Shown piece after piece: positions 1-8,135 of a stretch of DNA of 64,000 nucleotides. How positions within the stretch are numbered: position 1 is the stretch's first letter; each line of letters begins with the position of its first letter. The notes beneath the pieces are model-generated. The model ran no database searches and was not told the DNA's origin. It saw only the letters and a list, made by a program, of their open reading frames with translations. A program made the position numbers and the translations under genes. Source of the DNA: Haloferax elongans ATCC BAA-1513 (GTDB lineage Archaea > Halobacteriota > Halobacteria > Halobacteriales > Haloferacaceae); contig NZ_AOLK01000012.1 in assembly GCF_000336755.1 (NCBI RefSeq), positions 1-64,000 of the forward strand, read 5' to 3'.

Positions 1-7
1 CCATCAG

Positions 8-26
8 AGATGTGTATAAGAGACAG
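8..26 (+). other. Tn5/Nextera mosaic-end adapter remnant
   Basis: The 19 bases AGATGTGTATAAGAGACAG are identical to the Tn5 mosaic end used in Nextera/tagmentation libraries. They sit within the first 26 bases of the window, just before genuine haloarchaeal sequence. I therefore read them as untrimmed library adapter at a contig end and not as a natural transposon end. The seven bases before it do not match the usual Nextera read primers, and I cannot identify them. Confidence 0.93.
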
Positions 27-81
27 CGGTGATAGCGACGAGACGCCTCTGGATGCAGTCCGTGAGACGAACACTCTGCAT

Positions 82-747
82 TCACTTCCCAGATTCCGAC
101 CCGGACTCCCACCGTCCCCAGTGGACGAGCTCGTCCACGTCGATGCGCTCGCGCCACCCTTCTTGCTGAAGCACTGGCTCTTCAGGGAAGCCATCCTCGG
201 GATAGCCGACGCAGAGATACGCAATCGGCTTGATGTGGTGCGGGATGTCCAGTACCTCCCGAACTTCGTGTGGGTAGAGAAATGACACCCACCCGACGCC
301 GACGCCCTCGGCCCGGGCGGCCAACCAGAGGTTCTGCACTGCGAGACATGTCGAGTACACGTCCATCTCGCGCATCGTGTTGCGTCCGAGAACGTGCGGC
401 GCGCCGCGGGTTGGGTCGCAGGTGACACAGATGTTCACCGGCGAGTCGGTGATACCCTCCAATTTCAACTGCCCGAAATCCGACTTCCGCGGCTCTCGAT
501 ACCCCTCACGAGCGGCCGAAATCGCCCGGTCTGCGATGGACGCAATCTCCGATTTCGTCTCGTCGTCCTCGACGACGACGAAGTCCCACGGCTGCGAAAA
601 TCCGACGCTCGGAGCGTGGTGCGCGGCGTCGAGAATTCGCGCCAGCGTCTCCTTGGGAATCGGGTCGCCGCTGAACCGCCTGATGTCCCGTCGCGCATAC
701 ACCGATTTGTAGACGCCAGCCCGCTCGGATGCGTCGAATCCAACCAT
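82..747 (-). CDS. bluB: 5,6-dimethylbenzimidazole synthase (BluB)
   Basis: Flavin-destructase of the nitroreductase fold that converts reduced FMN and oxygen into dimethylbenzimidazole, the lower ligand of cobalamin. The 221-residue product has the BluB-type N-terminal block (YARRDIRRF, then SVGFSQPWDF) and the later segments GRNTMREMD and GVGWVSF, which separate BluB from ordinary nitroreductases. The start was placed at the ATG at 747, because the 27 upstream residues allowed by the open frame do not look like BluB. It reads toward the contig edge and is complete, with its stop at 82. No other cobalamin gene is visible beside it. A generic nitroreductase is the alternative. Confidence 0.88.
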   Translation of the reverse strand: MVGFDASERAGVYKSVYARRDIRRFSGDPIPKETLARILDAAHHAPSVGFSQPWDFVVVEDDETKSEIASIADRAISAAREGYREPRKSDFGQLKLEGITDSPVNICVTCDPTRGAPHVLGRNTMREMDVYSTCLAVQNLWLAARAEGVGVGWVSFLYPHEVREVLDIPHHIKPIAYLCVGYPEDGFPEEPVLQQEGWRERIDVDELVHWGRWESGSESGK

Positions 748-849
748 ACTTGCTATAGAACTGTCTCGATTGCATATCGGTTCTGGTACGTTTCCTGCCT
801 CTCTCAGTACTCTCGAAAGAAGTTTCAATGAACTCTCATATTGTCGCGT

Positions 850-1008
850 ATGGACCCCGTGCTCAGGCGGAGACTAGACAGTATCGTCGCGCTACTTGCT
901 CTCATCTTCGTGGCTGTGACGTACCAGGCGGTCGGTCCGATAGGTATCCTACTGGCTCCGCTCGGGTTAGTGGGGGTACTGGTCTTCGTCTCGGTGAATT
1001 CGAACTGA
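850..1008 (+). CDS. Small two-helix membrane protein
   Basis: A 52-residue frame beginning MDPVLRRRLD. A short basic N-terminus is followed by two hydrophobic stretches (about residues 12-26 and 29-48) separated by Gly-Pro, so it probably spans the membrane twice. It is divergent from bluB, about 100 nt away, with no gene on its other side until 1133. I do not recognise a family. Support is the clean hydrophobic pattern, GC-rich codon usage like its neighbours, and the lack of any competing gene. Function unknown. Confidence 0.55.
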   Translation: MDPVLRRRLDSIVALLALIFVAVTYQAVGPIGILLAPLGLVGVLVFVSVNSN

Positions 1009-1132
1009 ACGTCGGCGACGGCAAGCGAGCACGAATAGGGCGCTGTTTTCTCCCGTCACGCCTCAGTCTCCCGATTTTCACTTTCACTCTCCTAGGATTC
1101 GATACATAACCGTTCCGGCCATTGGGGGAGGT

Positions 1133-1312
1133 ATGAGTGCGAACGCAGCAGAGACGAACACGAGCGAAGAGGGCGGCACGCGCCGAATCAACGTGACGAC
1201 TGTCCGTACCGGCCGCGTGGCCGACTTCGCGGAGACGGAACTCGGCGACGCCGCTATCGGGTTCGAGCGTCGCGGTGGCTGGACCTACCTCGTCGCAAAA
1301 GAGACGCGCTGA
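1133..1312 (+). CDS. Small conserved-type haloarchaeal protein
   Basis: A 59-residue acidic protein (MSANAAETNTSEEGG...) with a disordered, Thr/Glu-rich N-terminus and a compact second half containing RINVTTVRTGRV, GFERRGGW and TYLVAKET, suggestive of a small beta-rich domain. A GGAGGT motif lies directly before the ATG, closer than usual for a Shine-Dalgarno site. A TATA-like ATACATA lies near -28, which would instead fit a leaderless start. It ends 30 nt from the cimA stop, convergent. Function unknown. Confidence 0.6.
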   Translation: MSANAAETNTSEEGGTRRINVTTVRTGRVADFAETELGDAAIGFERRGGWTYLVAKETR

Positions 1313-1342
1313 AACGCGTCGAATCGAAGCTTCTGCAGTAGT

Positions 1343-2932
1343 CTAGTCGTCAGCCGAAGCCGCAGGTTCCGAGACACCCGGTGTCGGTGCGAGCAGGCGG
1401 TCGAGCGCATCGACCATCGCCTGCACGCTCGCGCGGGTGATGTCCGCGTGCGAGGCGGCGACAGCAACGCTGCGGTCGCCGCTTGACATCGTCACTTCGA
1501 CGGTCACGACGGCGTCTGTCCCGCCGGTAATCGCGTCGACGTGGTAGTCGTCCAACTGTGCGTCTGCGTTGGGACCGAGCGCTTTTCGGACTGCCTTGAC
1601 CGCGGCGTCGACCGGGCCGGACCCCGTGCCGGAGGCGACACGCTCGTCGCCATCGACGCGGAGTCTGACACTCGCAGTGGGTGTGCCACCGCCGGAGGCG
1701 GCCGTGAGGTCGAGGAGTTCGACCTGTCGGTCGCGTTCGCGTCCCTGTACGTCCTCGGCGAACGCGAGCAGGTCGGCGTCGGTGACGCGCTTGCCGCGGT
1801 CGCCGAGTTCCTTCACGCGCTGGACGACGGCGGCGACTTCCTCGTCGGTCGCGTCGACACCGTGTTCTTCCAGCGCCGCTTTGACACCGGCGCGTCCGGC
1901 GTGCTTGCCGAGGACGAGACGGCGCTCACGCCCAACAGTCTCCGGTGGGTACGGTTCGTACATCGCGTCGTCTTTGAGCGTGCCATCGGTGTGGATGCCA
2001 CTTTCGTGCGTAAAGGCGTTCTCGCCGACGACGGCTTTGTTCGGCGGTAAGACGACGCCCGTCGCGTGGGCGACTTTCTGTGCGAGCGCGTAGAGTTCGT
2101 CGAGTTTCACCGTCTCGACGTTATAGCAGTGGTGCAGCGCGATTGCGACCTCTTCGAGCGCGACGTTCCCGGCGCGCTCGCCGATGCCGTTGACCGTGGT
2201 GTGGACAAGGTCCGCGCCAGCGGAGAGGCTGGCGTGGACGTTCGCCATCGCGAGTCCGAGGTCGTCGTGGGTGTGCGTCGAGGTAGGTCCGAGCTCGGCG
2301 AGGCGCGAGACCACGTTGTAGGTGTGCTCGGGACTGGTGTGGCCGACCGTGTCCGCGAAACAGAAGCGGTCTGCCCCGGCGTCGTGGCTCGCCCGCGCGA
2401 CGTCTTCGAGGAAGTCCGGGTCTGCCCGCGACCCGTCCTCGCCGATGACCTCGACCCAGAGGCCGTGGTCTTTCGCGTAGGTGACGAGTTCGGTGGTCGT
2501 CTCGACGACGCCGTCGCGGGTCGTTCCGACCTTCGACTCGACGTGGCGGTCGCTCGCTGGAACAACCAGCGTGATACCGTCGACGTAGCAGTCGAGCGCG
2601 AGGTCGACGTCTCCTTTGACGCCGCGTGCGAAACTCGTGACCGTCGCGTCCAGTCCGAGCGAGGTAACGCGCTTTATCGTCTCTCGCTCGCCGGGACCGG
2701 TACAGGCGCTTCCGGCCTCGATAAACCCGACTTCGGCACGGTCGAGTGCGCGTGCGATATCTGCTTTCTCGTCCGGCGACAGCGAGATGCCCGGCGCTTG
2801 CTCGCCATCGCGGAGTGTGGTGTCCAACAGTTCGACGGAATCAGAAGTAAGGGTGTGCTCAGCAGGCTCCCCGAATAGCTCGTTCACGGTAGAATCGTAT
2901 CCTCGTGAGTCAGCGGAACCGTTGAATTTCAC
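1343..2932 (-). CDS. cimA: (R)-citramalate / 2-isopropylmalate synthase
   Basis: Condenses acetyl-CoA with pyruvate (citramalate, isoleucine route) or with 2-oxoisovalerate (leucine route). In haloarchaea this clade is usually annotated as citramalate synthase. Visible signatures are LLDTTLRDGEQ at about residues 35-45 (metal-binding Asp and catalytic Arg), HTHDDLG near 215, NGIGERAGN, and the C-terminal LeuA allosteric domain from about residue 390. Length (529) is normal for the family. The start is uncertain. GTG at 2932 is used here, but the best promoter upstream points to an ATG at 2990 in a different frame (see the leader ORF). Substrate choice cannot be settled from sequence. Confidence 0.85.
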   Translation of the reverse strand: MKFNGSADSRGYDSTVNELFGEPAEHTLTSDSVELLDTTLRDGEQAPGISLSPDEKADIARALDRAEVGFIEAGSACTGPGERETIKRVTSLGLDATVTSFARGVKGDVDLALDCYVDGITLVVPASDRHVESKVGTTRDGVVETTTELVTYAKDHGLWVEVIGEDGSRADPDFLEDVARASHDAGADRFCFADTVGHTSPEHTYNVVSRLAELGPTSTHTHDDLGLAMANVHASLSAGADLVHTTVNGIGERAGNVALEEVAIALHHCYNVETVKLDELYALAQKVAHATGVVLPPNKAVVGENAFTHESGIHTDGTLKDDAMYEPYPPETVGRERRLVLGKHAGRAGVKAALEEHGVDATDEEVAAVVQRVKELGDRGKRVTDADLLAFAEDVQGRERDRQVELLDLTAASGGGTPTASVRLRVDGDERVASGTGSGPVDAAVKAVRKALGPNADAQLDDYHVDAITGGTDAVVTVEVTMSSGDRSVAVAASHADITRASVQAMVDALDRLLAPTPGVSEPAASADD

Positions 2933-2990
2933 AGCCAGCCGTCTCGCGACGACTTACTCTATCCTCCGCCGGTGTGGTATCTCCCGACAT
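2910..2990 (-). CDS. Possible 26-codon leader ORF before cimA
   Basis: A frame starting ATG TCG GGA encodes 26 residues (MSGDTTPAEDRV...) and ends in TGA inside the 5' end of cimA, in a different frame. Its ATG lies 26-32 nt from a strong TATA box at 3019-3025, so it would be the first codon of a leaderless transcript. It has no run of Ile, Leu or Val codons, so a classic attenuator is not obvious. Alternatives are the true start of cimA disrupted by a frameshift, or plain 5' UTR. Confidence 0.35.
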   Translation of the reverse strand: MSGDTTPAEDRVSRRETAGCEIQRFR

Positions 2991-3018
2991 GGTAGTTGTA
3001 CAGATGTGTTGTCGGTTG

Positions 3019-3025
3019 TATAAAA
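3019..3025 (-). promoter_or_regulatory. TATA box of the cimA transcript
   Basis: TATAAAA on the plus strand, TTTTATA when read in the direction of cimA. It is the clearest archaeal TATA box in the 148 nt between cimA and the DUF192 gene, and it places the expected transcription start close to 2990-2995. Confidence 0.6.
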
Positions 3026-3080
3026 GAGCGGGTTCCGACAGAAATTGGTGTCACGTTTCGAAAACCGACGGCCCGAACCC

Positions 3081-3425
3081 TTATTCGACTTCGACGAGGT
3101 CGCCTTCTTCCACGTCGTCTGCCGCCCCAGCAGGAAGTTCGACGATGGTGTCGGCCATGCCGAAGCCGATGCCGGTCCACGCCGAGAGCCGTTTCTTCTT
3201 GGCGACCTCGCCACCGACGAGCCAGAGGGCGTCGATGTCGAACGGGACGAACACCATGTGGAGGCTGTGGCGGTCCACGTCGTCGAAGCGGAAGACGAGC
3301 GCGTAGTCGTCCGGAATCGTGCGGCGGAACATCAGCCCGCGCGCCTTCGTGAGGAACGAATCTGCCGTCTCGACGTCCGAGGCGAGCGTCGTGTGGTCTC
3401 CATTCCGTCGGTGGACGAGTTTCAC
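3081..3425 (-). CDS. DUF192 family protein
   Basis: A 114-residue member of the DUF192 family, a small beta-barrel of unknown biochemical role. Recognisable blocks are KARGLMFRRTIPDDYALVF, HSLHMVFVPFDIDALWL and AWTGIGFGMADTIVELPAG. The GTG at 3425 gives the product MKLVHRRNG and matches family length. The open frame continues much further upstream, but that part is shadow of genes on the other strand. No signal peptide is present, whereas bacterial members are often secreted. It lies between cimA (same strand) and a divergent HNH-like gene. Confidence 0.82.
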   Translation of the reverse strand: MKLVHRRNGDHTTLASDVETADSFLTKARGLMFRRTIPDDYALVFRFDDVDRHSLHMVFVPFDIDALWLVGGEVAKKKRLSAWTGIGFGMADTIVELPAGAADDVEEGDLVEVE

Positions 3426-3557
3426 GGCCGCGGATTCGGTGGGATTCGTGATGAAACCTCCGCCGCGACACCCCAAAACGACCCAGCGAGAGCGACGCTT
3501 CTCTGCCACTGACCCATCGAGAGCAACGTTTACCCTGCCACCGACCCGACGCCGGGT

Positions 3558-4100
3558 ATGGAGCGGACGCCGACCGGAACCCCCGTCGGAGTCGACGACC
3601 CCTACGACCACGCCGGCCGATGCGACCACCTGACTGGCGACGGTGCGTGCCGACTCGCCCGCGAGTACGCCGACCGCGACCCCAAGTTCGCACGCGAGCG
3701 CGCACGCGAGAACTACGACTGCATCGCCGCCGCGGAGGGCTGTGCCTTCCGTGACTGCCCGCACTACGCATCGACCACCTCGGGCCGCGAGTGCACTCGG
3801 TGTGGACTCGAAGAGGTTCGGATGGCGCACGACTCGACAGCCCAGCCACTCCTCGAAGAGCACCATCTCTCCTACGGGAGCGGCGCGAGTGCCTCGCACG
3901 CAGACGGTGAAGGCCCGTCTCACGAGATTACCGTCGCGCTCTGCCGGTGGTGTCACACGAAAGTCCACAAGTCTTTCGCGCGCGTTGACGACGACGCCTC
4001 GCCCGACCCGGAGGCCATCGCTGCACGTGAAGCCCGCCGAACAAAAGAGCAATCGGAGTTGGGTTTTCAGTCGGCGCGTGACCGCGCCAGCGACAGATAG
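3558..4100 (+). CDS. HNH-like zinc-cluster protein
   Basis: A 180-residue Cys/His-rich protein. The first half has several Cys pairs (CDHLTGDGAC, CAAAEGCAFRDCPHY, CTRCGLEEV). The second half reads EEHHLSY..., then CRWCHTKVHKSF, which looks like the His-containing beta-beta-alpha metal core of an HNH fold. Such proteins occur in haloarchaea as uncharacterised genes, and nuclease activity is not demonstrated. It stands alone between DUF192 (divergent) and guaAA, with no methylase, immunity gene or integrase next to it. The C-terminal 40 residues are charged and probably disordered. Confidence 0.72.
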   Translation: MERTPTGTPVGVDDPYDHAGRCDHLTGDGACRLAREYADRDPKFARERARENYDCIAAAEGCAFRDCPHYASTTSGRECTRCGLEEVRMAHDSTAQPLLEEHHLSYGSGASASHADGEGPSHEITVALCRWCHTKVHKSFARVDDDASPDPEAIAAREARRTKEQSELGFQSARDRASDR

Positions 4101-4162
4101 GAATCGGTGAATGTGCCAATTCGATGCACGGATACGCTCATCTCGGCCAGTCTTCGATTCAC

Positions 4163-4167
4163 TTTTA
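4163..4167 (+). promoter_or_regulatory. TATA-like element of guaAA
   Basis: ACTTTTACG centred about 26 nt before the guaAA ATG at 4191. The spacing is what is expected for a leaderless haloarchaeal transcript and supports the chosen start. Confidence 0.45.
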
Positions 4168-4190
4168 CGCACGGTAGTCCAACCCGGCAC

Positions 4191-4742
4191 ATGACCCGCA
4201 TCGTCGTCATCGACAACCACGGGCAGTTCACCCACCTCGAACGGCGCGCACTCCGTGACCTCGGCGTCGACACCGAACTCGTCGACAACGACACGGACCC
4301 GAACGACATCGACGCAGACGGCATCGTCCTCTCCGGCGGCCCCGACATGGACCGTATCGGTCGCAGTCCCGATTATCTCGACCTCGACGTTCCCGTCCTC
4401 GGTATCTGTCTCGGCATGCAGATTCTCGCCGAAGAACTCGGTGGCCGCGTCGGTGGCGGCGACTACGGCGGCTACGCCGACGTCGACGTAGAGATTCTCG
4501 ACGACGACGACCCACTTATCGGCTCTCTCGCACCCGAGACTCGCGTCTGGGCCAGCCACGCCGACGAAGTCAAGGAAGTCCCCGAGGGCTTCACCCACAC
4601 GGGCACGAGCGACGTGTGTACCATCGAAGCGATGAGCGACACCGAGCGCAACCTCTACGGCGTCCAGTGGCACCCCGAAGTCGCCCACACCGACGAAGGT
4701 GAGGAAGTCTTCGAGAACTTCATCGACATCTGCGAACAGTAA
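4191..4742 (+). CDS. guaAA: GMP synthase, glutamine amidotransferase subunit
   Basis: Class I glutaminase that supplies ammonia to the separate PPi-type GMP synthase subunit, as is usual in archaea where GuaA is split. The catalytic triad is visible: Cys73 in GICLGMQ, then the His and Glu in GVQWHPEV. The 183-residue length fits the stand-alone subunit. The ATG at 4191 begins MTRIVVIDNHG, the expected N-terminus; the 28 residues further upstream are not family-like. The synthetase subunit is not in this window. A 6-bp hairpin follows at 4790-4803. Confidence 0.92.
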   Translation: MTRIVVIDNHGQFTHLERRALRDLGVDTELVDNDTDPNDIDADGIVLSGGPDMDRIGRSPDYLDLDVPVLGICLGMQILAEELGGRVGGGDYGGYADVDVEILDDDDPLIGSLAPETRVWASHADEVKEVPEGFTHTGTSDVCTIEAMSDTERNLYGVQWHPEVAHTDEGEEVFENFIDICEQ

Positions 4743-4789
4743 GAAATCTGACTACTCGGTTCTGCTGACTTTCACCTGAACCCGACGCC

Positions 4790-4803
4790 GTCCGATTTCG
4801 GAC
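4790..4803. terminator. Short hairpin between guaAA and the DUF2070 gene
   Basis: GTCCGA-TT-TCGGAC is a perfect 6-bp stem with a 2-base spacer, 48 nt after the guaAA stop. There is no T-run directly behind it, so a terminator role is only a guess. Confidence 0.25.
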
Positions 4804-4874
4804 AGTGTCTCTCATCGTCGTTTCTCTGAGACAAGCCGAGACATTTACCGCCTTCCACCCTGTCTGTTCGAAAA

Positions 4875-6785
4875 ATGACCTCCACGCAGAGCGACCTCGC
4901 TGGGTTGTCGCGGTTCATCTTCCGCGCACCCAACTGGTATACGAGTCTCGGCTTCGCCCTGCTCGTCGCTGCGATGGCGGGTGTTGCGGCGTTCGACTCC
5001 GGTGACCTCGCCGGGTCGTGGCGAGGACTCTTCTTCCTCGGGCGGGACGCGTGGGAAGGAATCTTCTTCATCGGCATTCCCACCGTCGTCGCGGCGTTCG
5101 GAACTACGGGCGTCGACCGATTCGTCGGCGGAAAACTCACGCACAATCGCTCGTCGCTCCTCGCACTGGCGGGCGAAGTCATCATCGTCACGGTCGTCAC
5201 GCTGGCGGCTATCGTGTCCGTCGGGACCGGTCTCGGCCAGCGGTTCGTCTTCGACGCGCTCGTCGTGGCCCTCGCATCGGTGTTCGCCTTCCGTCTCCTC
5301 ATCATCATGGCGGTGTCGCGGTCGTCCCTGCTCATCGCCGCGGTTCCCGCGAGCATCCAGACGCTCACCGCCGCGGCGCTCCTGTTCGTCTACAGCGGGA
5401 CGCTTCGCTTCTTCGAAGTCGGCGGCCCACTCCTCGAAGCGTACCTGATGCCGTATCTCGCGCGCCCATCGCGCGCCCCGCCGGAACTCTCGGTCATCGC
5501 CCTCAGTCACTTCCAACTGCTGGTGATATCGTGTGTTATCTACGCGCTGGCCGTCTACGCGTTCCTCCGCGTCGTCGACCGACCGTGGCGTCGCAGCCTC
5601 GGCGTTTCGGTCCTCGACTTCATCCGCGGCTTCATCGGCCACGTCGCCGAGGGGACCCGCGAGTTAGAGGACTTCTTCCAACAACTCGGACAGGAGGCTA
5701 TCGTCCCTGTGACGGTCCTCTCGTTCCGGCGAGACGACGGCACCGAGAAGGCCCGATTCGTCTTGCCGATGATTCACCCCGGACCGATGGGCGAAATCGG
5801 CGGTGGGAACTTTCCCGAACGCGTTGCTCGCCGCTCAGAAGGACTGGCGTTCCCACCTCACGCGACCGCCGGACACGACTTCAACCTCGTAACCGAGCGC
5901 GAAGTCGACGTGGTGCTCGACGCCATCGACTGTGCTGCCGACGACATCGAGTACACGTCCGAAGCGACACAGAGCGTCCGCGTCGAGTCTGGTGATTCGA
6001 AGATGCTCGGGCAGTCGTTCGGCGACGACGCCGTCCTCGTCTCGACGTACGCTCCGCTTTTCGCCGACGACGTCGAGTACGCGGTCGGTCTCTCGGCGGC
6101 CGCTGAAGCCCGAACGACCGGCCTCGACGACGTGCTCTTAGTCGACGCTCACAACTGCAACAACGGACTTTCCGGTCCCGACCTCGGCCACGTCACGCCG
6201 GGCAGCAAGCGTTCGTTCGACATGATATCCGCGGCGGGACTTGCAGGCGAACGACTCACTGAGGCAAATCGAGGGTCGCTTTCGATGGGGACCGCGTGGG
6301 AGGAGACCGACTGGGTTCCCCGCGAGGGAATCGGCCCGCTCGGCATTCGCGTGGCTGTCACCCGAGTCGACGGGCAGACGACGGCCTACGTCCTCATCGA
6401 CGGCAACAACATGGAACCGGGACTCCGTGACCGTATCGTCGACGCGCTCACGACGGCCGACGGCCACGTCGACGTGGCCGAAGTGATGACGACGGACACG
6501 CATATCGTCAACACCGTCGAAGCCGAAAATCAGGTCGGCTCAGTCATCGACCAGGACGAACTCCTCGCGACCATCGAACGCCTCACCGACGCGGCGCTCG
6601 ACGACTGCGAACCGGTCACAGCGGGGATGGCTACCCGGCGCGCAGAAGTGACTATCTTCGGCAATGACCGAACCGAAACACTCGCCAGCCACGCCAACGC
6701 CGTCGTCTCCATGGGTGGGGCGCTTGCGCTGGCGGTCATCCTCGCTGCGATGGCTGTCAGTCTTCTCGTGTTCTTCCTCGCATAG
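4875..6785 (+). CDS. DUF2070 family membrane protein
   Basis: A 636-residue archaeal membrane protein of the DUF2070 family. The N-terminal ~230 residues contain about six or seven transmembrane helices. A long soluble middle region follows with the motifs MIHPGPMGEIGGGNFPER, HDFNLV and VDAHNC, whose conserved His and Asp residues look metal-binding. One final helix sits at the C-terminus (about 610-636). Function is unknown. The His/Asp pattern suggests a hydrolase-like domain anchored at the membrane, which is an inference only. A TATA-like ATTTACC lies about 30 nt before the ATG. Monocistronic by position. Confidence 0.85.
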   Translation: MTSTQSDLAGLSRFIFRAPNWYTSLGFALLVAAMAGVAAFDSGDLAGSWRGLFFLGRDAWEGIFFIGIPTVVAAFGTTGVDRFVGGKLTHNRSSLLALAGEVIIVTVVTLAAIVSVGTGLGQRFVFDALVVALASVFAFRLLIIMAVSRSSLLIAAVPASIQTLTAAALLFVYSGTLRFFEVGGPLLEAYLMPYLARPSRAPPELSVIALSHFQLLVISCVIYALAVYAFLRVVDRPWRRSLGVSVLDFIRGFIGHVAEGTRELEDFFQQLGQEAIVPVTVLSFRRDDGTEKARFVLPMIHPGPMGEIGGGNFPERVARRSEGLAFPPHATAGHDFNLVTEREVDVVLDAIDCAADDIEYTSEATQSVRVESGDSKMLGQSFGDDAVLVSTYAPLFADDVEYAVGLSAAAEARTTGLDDVLLVDAHNCNNGLSGPDLGHVTPGSKRSFDMISAAGLAGERLTEANRGSLSMGTAWEETDWVPREGIGPLGIRVAVTRVDGQTTAYVLIDGNNMEPGLRDRIVDALTTADGHVDVAEVMTTDTHIVNTVEAENQVGSVIDQDELLATIERLTDAALDDCEPVTAGMATRRAEVTIFGNDRTETLASHANAVVSMGGALALAVILAAMAVSLLVFFLA

Positions 6786-6828
6786 CCACTCGGCGAGTGA
6801 GGTGCGTGACGAAAAGCGGCCCGTCACG

Positions 6829-7035
6829 TCACTTCAGTTTGAGTGTCCGAACTTCGATAGCGCCACAACTCGGACAGACGCGTCGGTAGTCGATTCGGTT
6901 GCCTGTCGTCTTCGCGGACCACTCACCGTCTTCGTCTACGAACCCGCACTTCGAGCACTCGCGGTCGGCGTCGGTGTAGTGGTCGCGCAGTCGGTCTAAC
7001 GCTGTCGTCCCTCTCCGTGTCCGCCTGGTTGACAT
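6829..7035 (-). CDS. Small zinc-ribbon protein (HVO_0649-like)
   Basis: A 68-residue protein with two zinc knuckles, CSKCG near residue 28 and CPSCG near 55, joined by a linker with DGEWSAKTTGNRIDY. It resembles the small CPxCG-type zinc proteins common in haloarchaea; the link to the family named after HVO_0649 is from memory. The N-terminus is basic (MSTRRTRRG). It is the last gene of the minus-strand series that begins with the DUF2103 protein, but 153 nt separate it from DUF3194 and it probably has its own promoter. Role unknown; nucleic-acid or protein binding is plausible. Confidence 0.8.
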   Translation of the reverse strand: MSTRRTRRGTTALDRLRDHYTDADRECSKCGFVDEDGEWSAKTTGNRIDYRRVCPSCGAIEVRTLKLK

Positions 7036-7188
7036 GCGTTAACTTATGACATTAAGTGGTATAGGTGTACCGCCGGACACTGAAGATAGTTAATACTCAC
7101 AGCAACGTTGGACAGGCCGACGCCGTGACGGACGGAGCGCCCGCTCCGCTCAGCGGTCGGCGAGTCACGGGGGGTGCCCGCGAGAACC

Positions 7189-7443
7189 CTATTCGTCTTC
7201 AGCGGCCGCGAACAGTTCGTCCACGGCTTCCTGCGCTGTCTTGGCCGCCTCGTCGGCGACCGCGGCAGCGTTCTCGGCGTCGTCGGGTGCGTTGATGTAC
7301 ACGTCGACGTCGAGCACGCCATCTTCGAACGTCACGGTGACGTCGAAGTCTTTGACGCGGGATTGTTTGAACCGGTCGAAGATGAGGCCTTCAGCCGCCT
7401 CTGCGGCGGTTTCGACGACCTCTTCGTCGCTCGGCTGTGGCAT
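7189..7443 (-). CDS. DUF3194 family protein
   Basis: An 84-residue archaeal protein of the DUF3194 family, found next to prefoldin beta in many euryarchaea. It reads MPQPSDEEVVETAAEA, then a beta segment DFDVTVTFEDGVLDVDVYI, then an Ala-rich helix, a simple alpha-beta-alpha layout. Its ATG directly abuts the prefoldin beta stop (no gap), so the two are surely co-transcribed and probably translationally coupled. Function is not known; co-chaperone partnership is suggested only by the neighbourhood. Confidence 0.85.
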   Translation of the reverse strand: MPQPSDEEVVETAAEAAEGLIFDRFKQSRVKDFDVTVTFEDGVLDVDVYINAPDDAENAAAVADEAAKTAQEAVDELFAAAEDE

Positions 7444-7821
7444 TTACGCGCCGCCGGGGCCCATCGGGCCAGCGCCGCCGCCCTGCAGCATCTGCTGGAG
7501 TTCTTCCTGCAGACTCTCGAATTTGTCCTGCACGCGCGTCTCCTGCTTCGTGAGCTGTTCGACGCGGACTTCGAGGCTGTCGACCTTCTCTTCGAGGTCG
7601 TCTTTCGCTTCGTCGTACTCGGCTTCGACGAGGAGTTCGCCGACTTCGCGGTACATCTTCGTGTCCGCGTCGATGTCTTCGAGGGTCTCCAGTGCCGTCT
7701 TCGCCTCGTTGAGCGCAGTCTCGGAGGACTGCTTCTGCTCAGCGACGTTCTGGGCGGTTTCCTGAAGGTTCTGAAGTTCTTCGAGCTTCTCCTGCGCTTC
7801 CGGCGGCAGACTTCCCTGCAT
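7444..7821 (-). CDS. pfdB: Prefoldin subunit beta
   Basis: Beta subunit of the archaeal prefoldin hexamer (two alpha, four beta), a jellyfish-shaped holdase that passes unfolded proteins to the thermosome. The 125 residues form two long heptad-rich helices (about 5-45 and 75-110) around a short hairpin, as in the family. The C-terminus is Gly/Met-rich ([14 protein letters not shown]). It lies in the order L37Ae, rpoP, pcc1, pfdB, DUF3194, a known euryarchaeal cluster. The 43 nt before its ATG are free of other coding sequence. Confidence 0.93.
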   Translation of the reverse strand: MQGSLPPEAQEKLEELQNLQETAQNVAEQKQSSETALNEAKTALETLEDIDADTKMYREVGELLVEAEYDEAKDDLEEKVDSLEVRVEQLTKQETRVQDKFESLQEELQQMLQGGGAGPMGPGGA

Positions 7822-7864
7822 ACCCGAACCGACGGGCCGCCGGCCCTAAAACACCCGCGGTCTC

Positions 7865-8134
7865 CTACGCGAGTTGGCCGCGGTCTGTCGCGGCGTCGAA
7901 AACAGTCTCTGCGGCCTCCACGAGGCGAACCCACGTGTTGACGCCGGCACGGAGGGCGACGAGGTCGTCGGCTTCGATGGTGACGACGACTGTCTTGCCC
8001 TCGCGGTGGACGCTCGCGCCCGAGCGAGCGTCGTCTATCTCGCCGACTTCGACCGCGATGCTTTGCTCGACGATGCGTGCGCGCCGCTCGTCGGGGTAGT
8101 CGAATTCGAGAGCAGCGCAATGCGCTGTGCGCAC
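7865..8134 (-). CDS. pcc1: KEOPS complex subunit Pcc1
   Basis: Dimerisation subunit of KEOPS, which with Kae1, Bud32 and Cgi121 makes t6A37 in ANN-decoding tRNAs. The 89-residue product has the short alpha/beta pattern of Pcc1, with LEFDYPDERRARIVEQSI at the front and VNTWVRLVEAAE near the end. It starts with GTG at 8134, one base after the rpoP stop, so translation is likely coupled to rpoP. The other KEOPS genes are not in the window. Confidence 0.88.
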   Translation of the reverse strand: MRTAHCAALEFDYPDERRARIVEQSIAVEVGEIDDARSGASVHREGKTVVVTIEADDLVALRAGVNTWVRLVEAAETVFDAATDRGQLA

Positions 8135-8135
8135 G

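Noticed and set aside
8-26. Natural Tn5-like transposon end
   Set aside because: The exact engineered mosaic-end sequence at the contig edge, with no transposase and no second end, is far better explained by library adapter.
3426-4688. Long minus-strand open frame continuing upstream of the DUF192 gene
   Set aside because: It lies antisense to guaAA and the HNH-like gene, has the Val/Asp/Arg-rich composition of a GC-driven shadow frame, and shows no family signature; only its last 114 codons are real.
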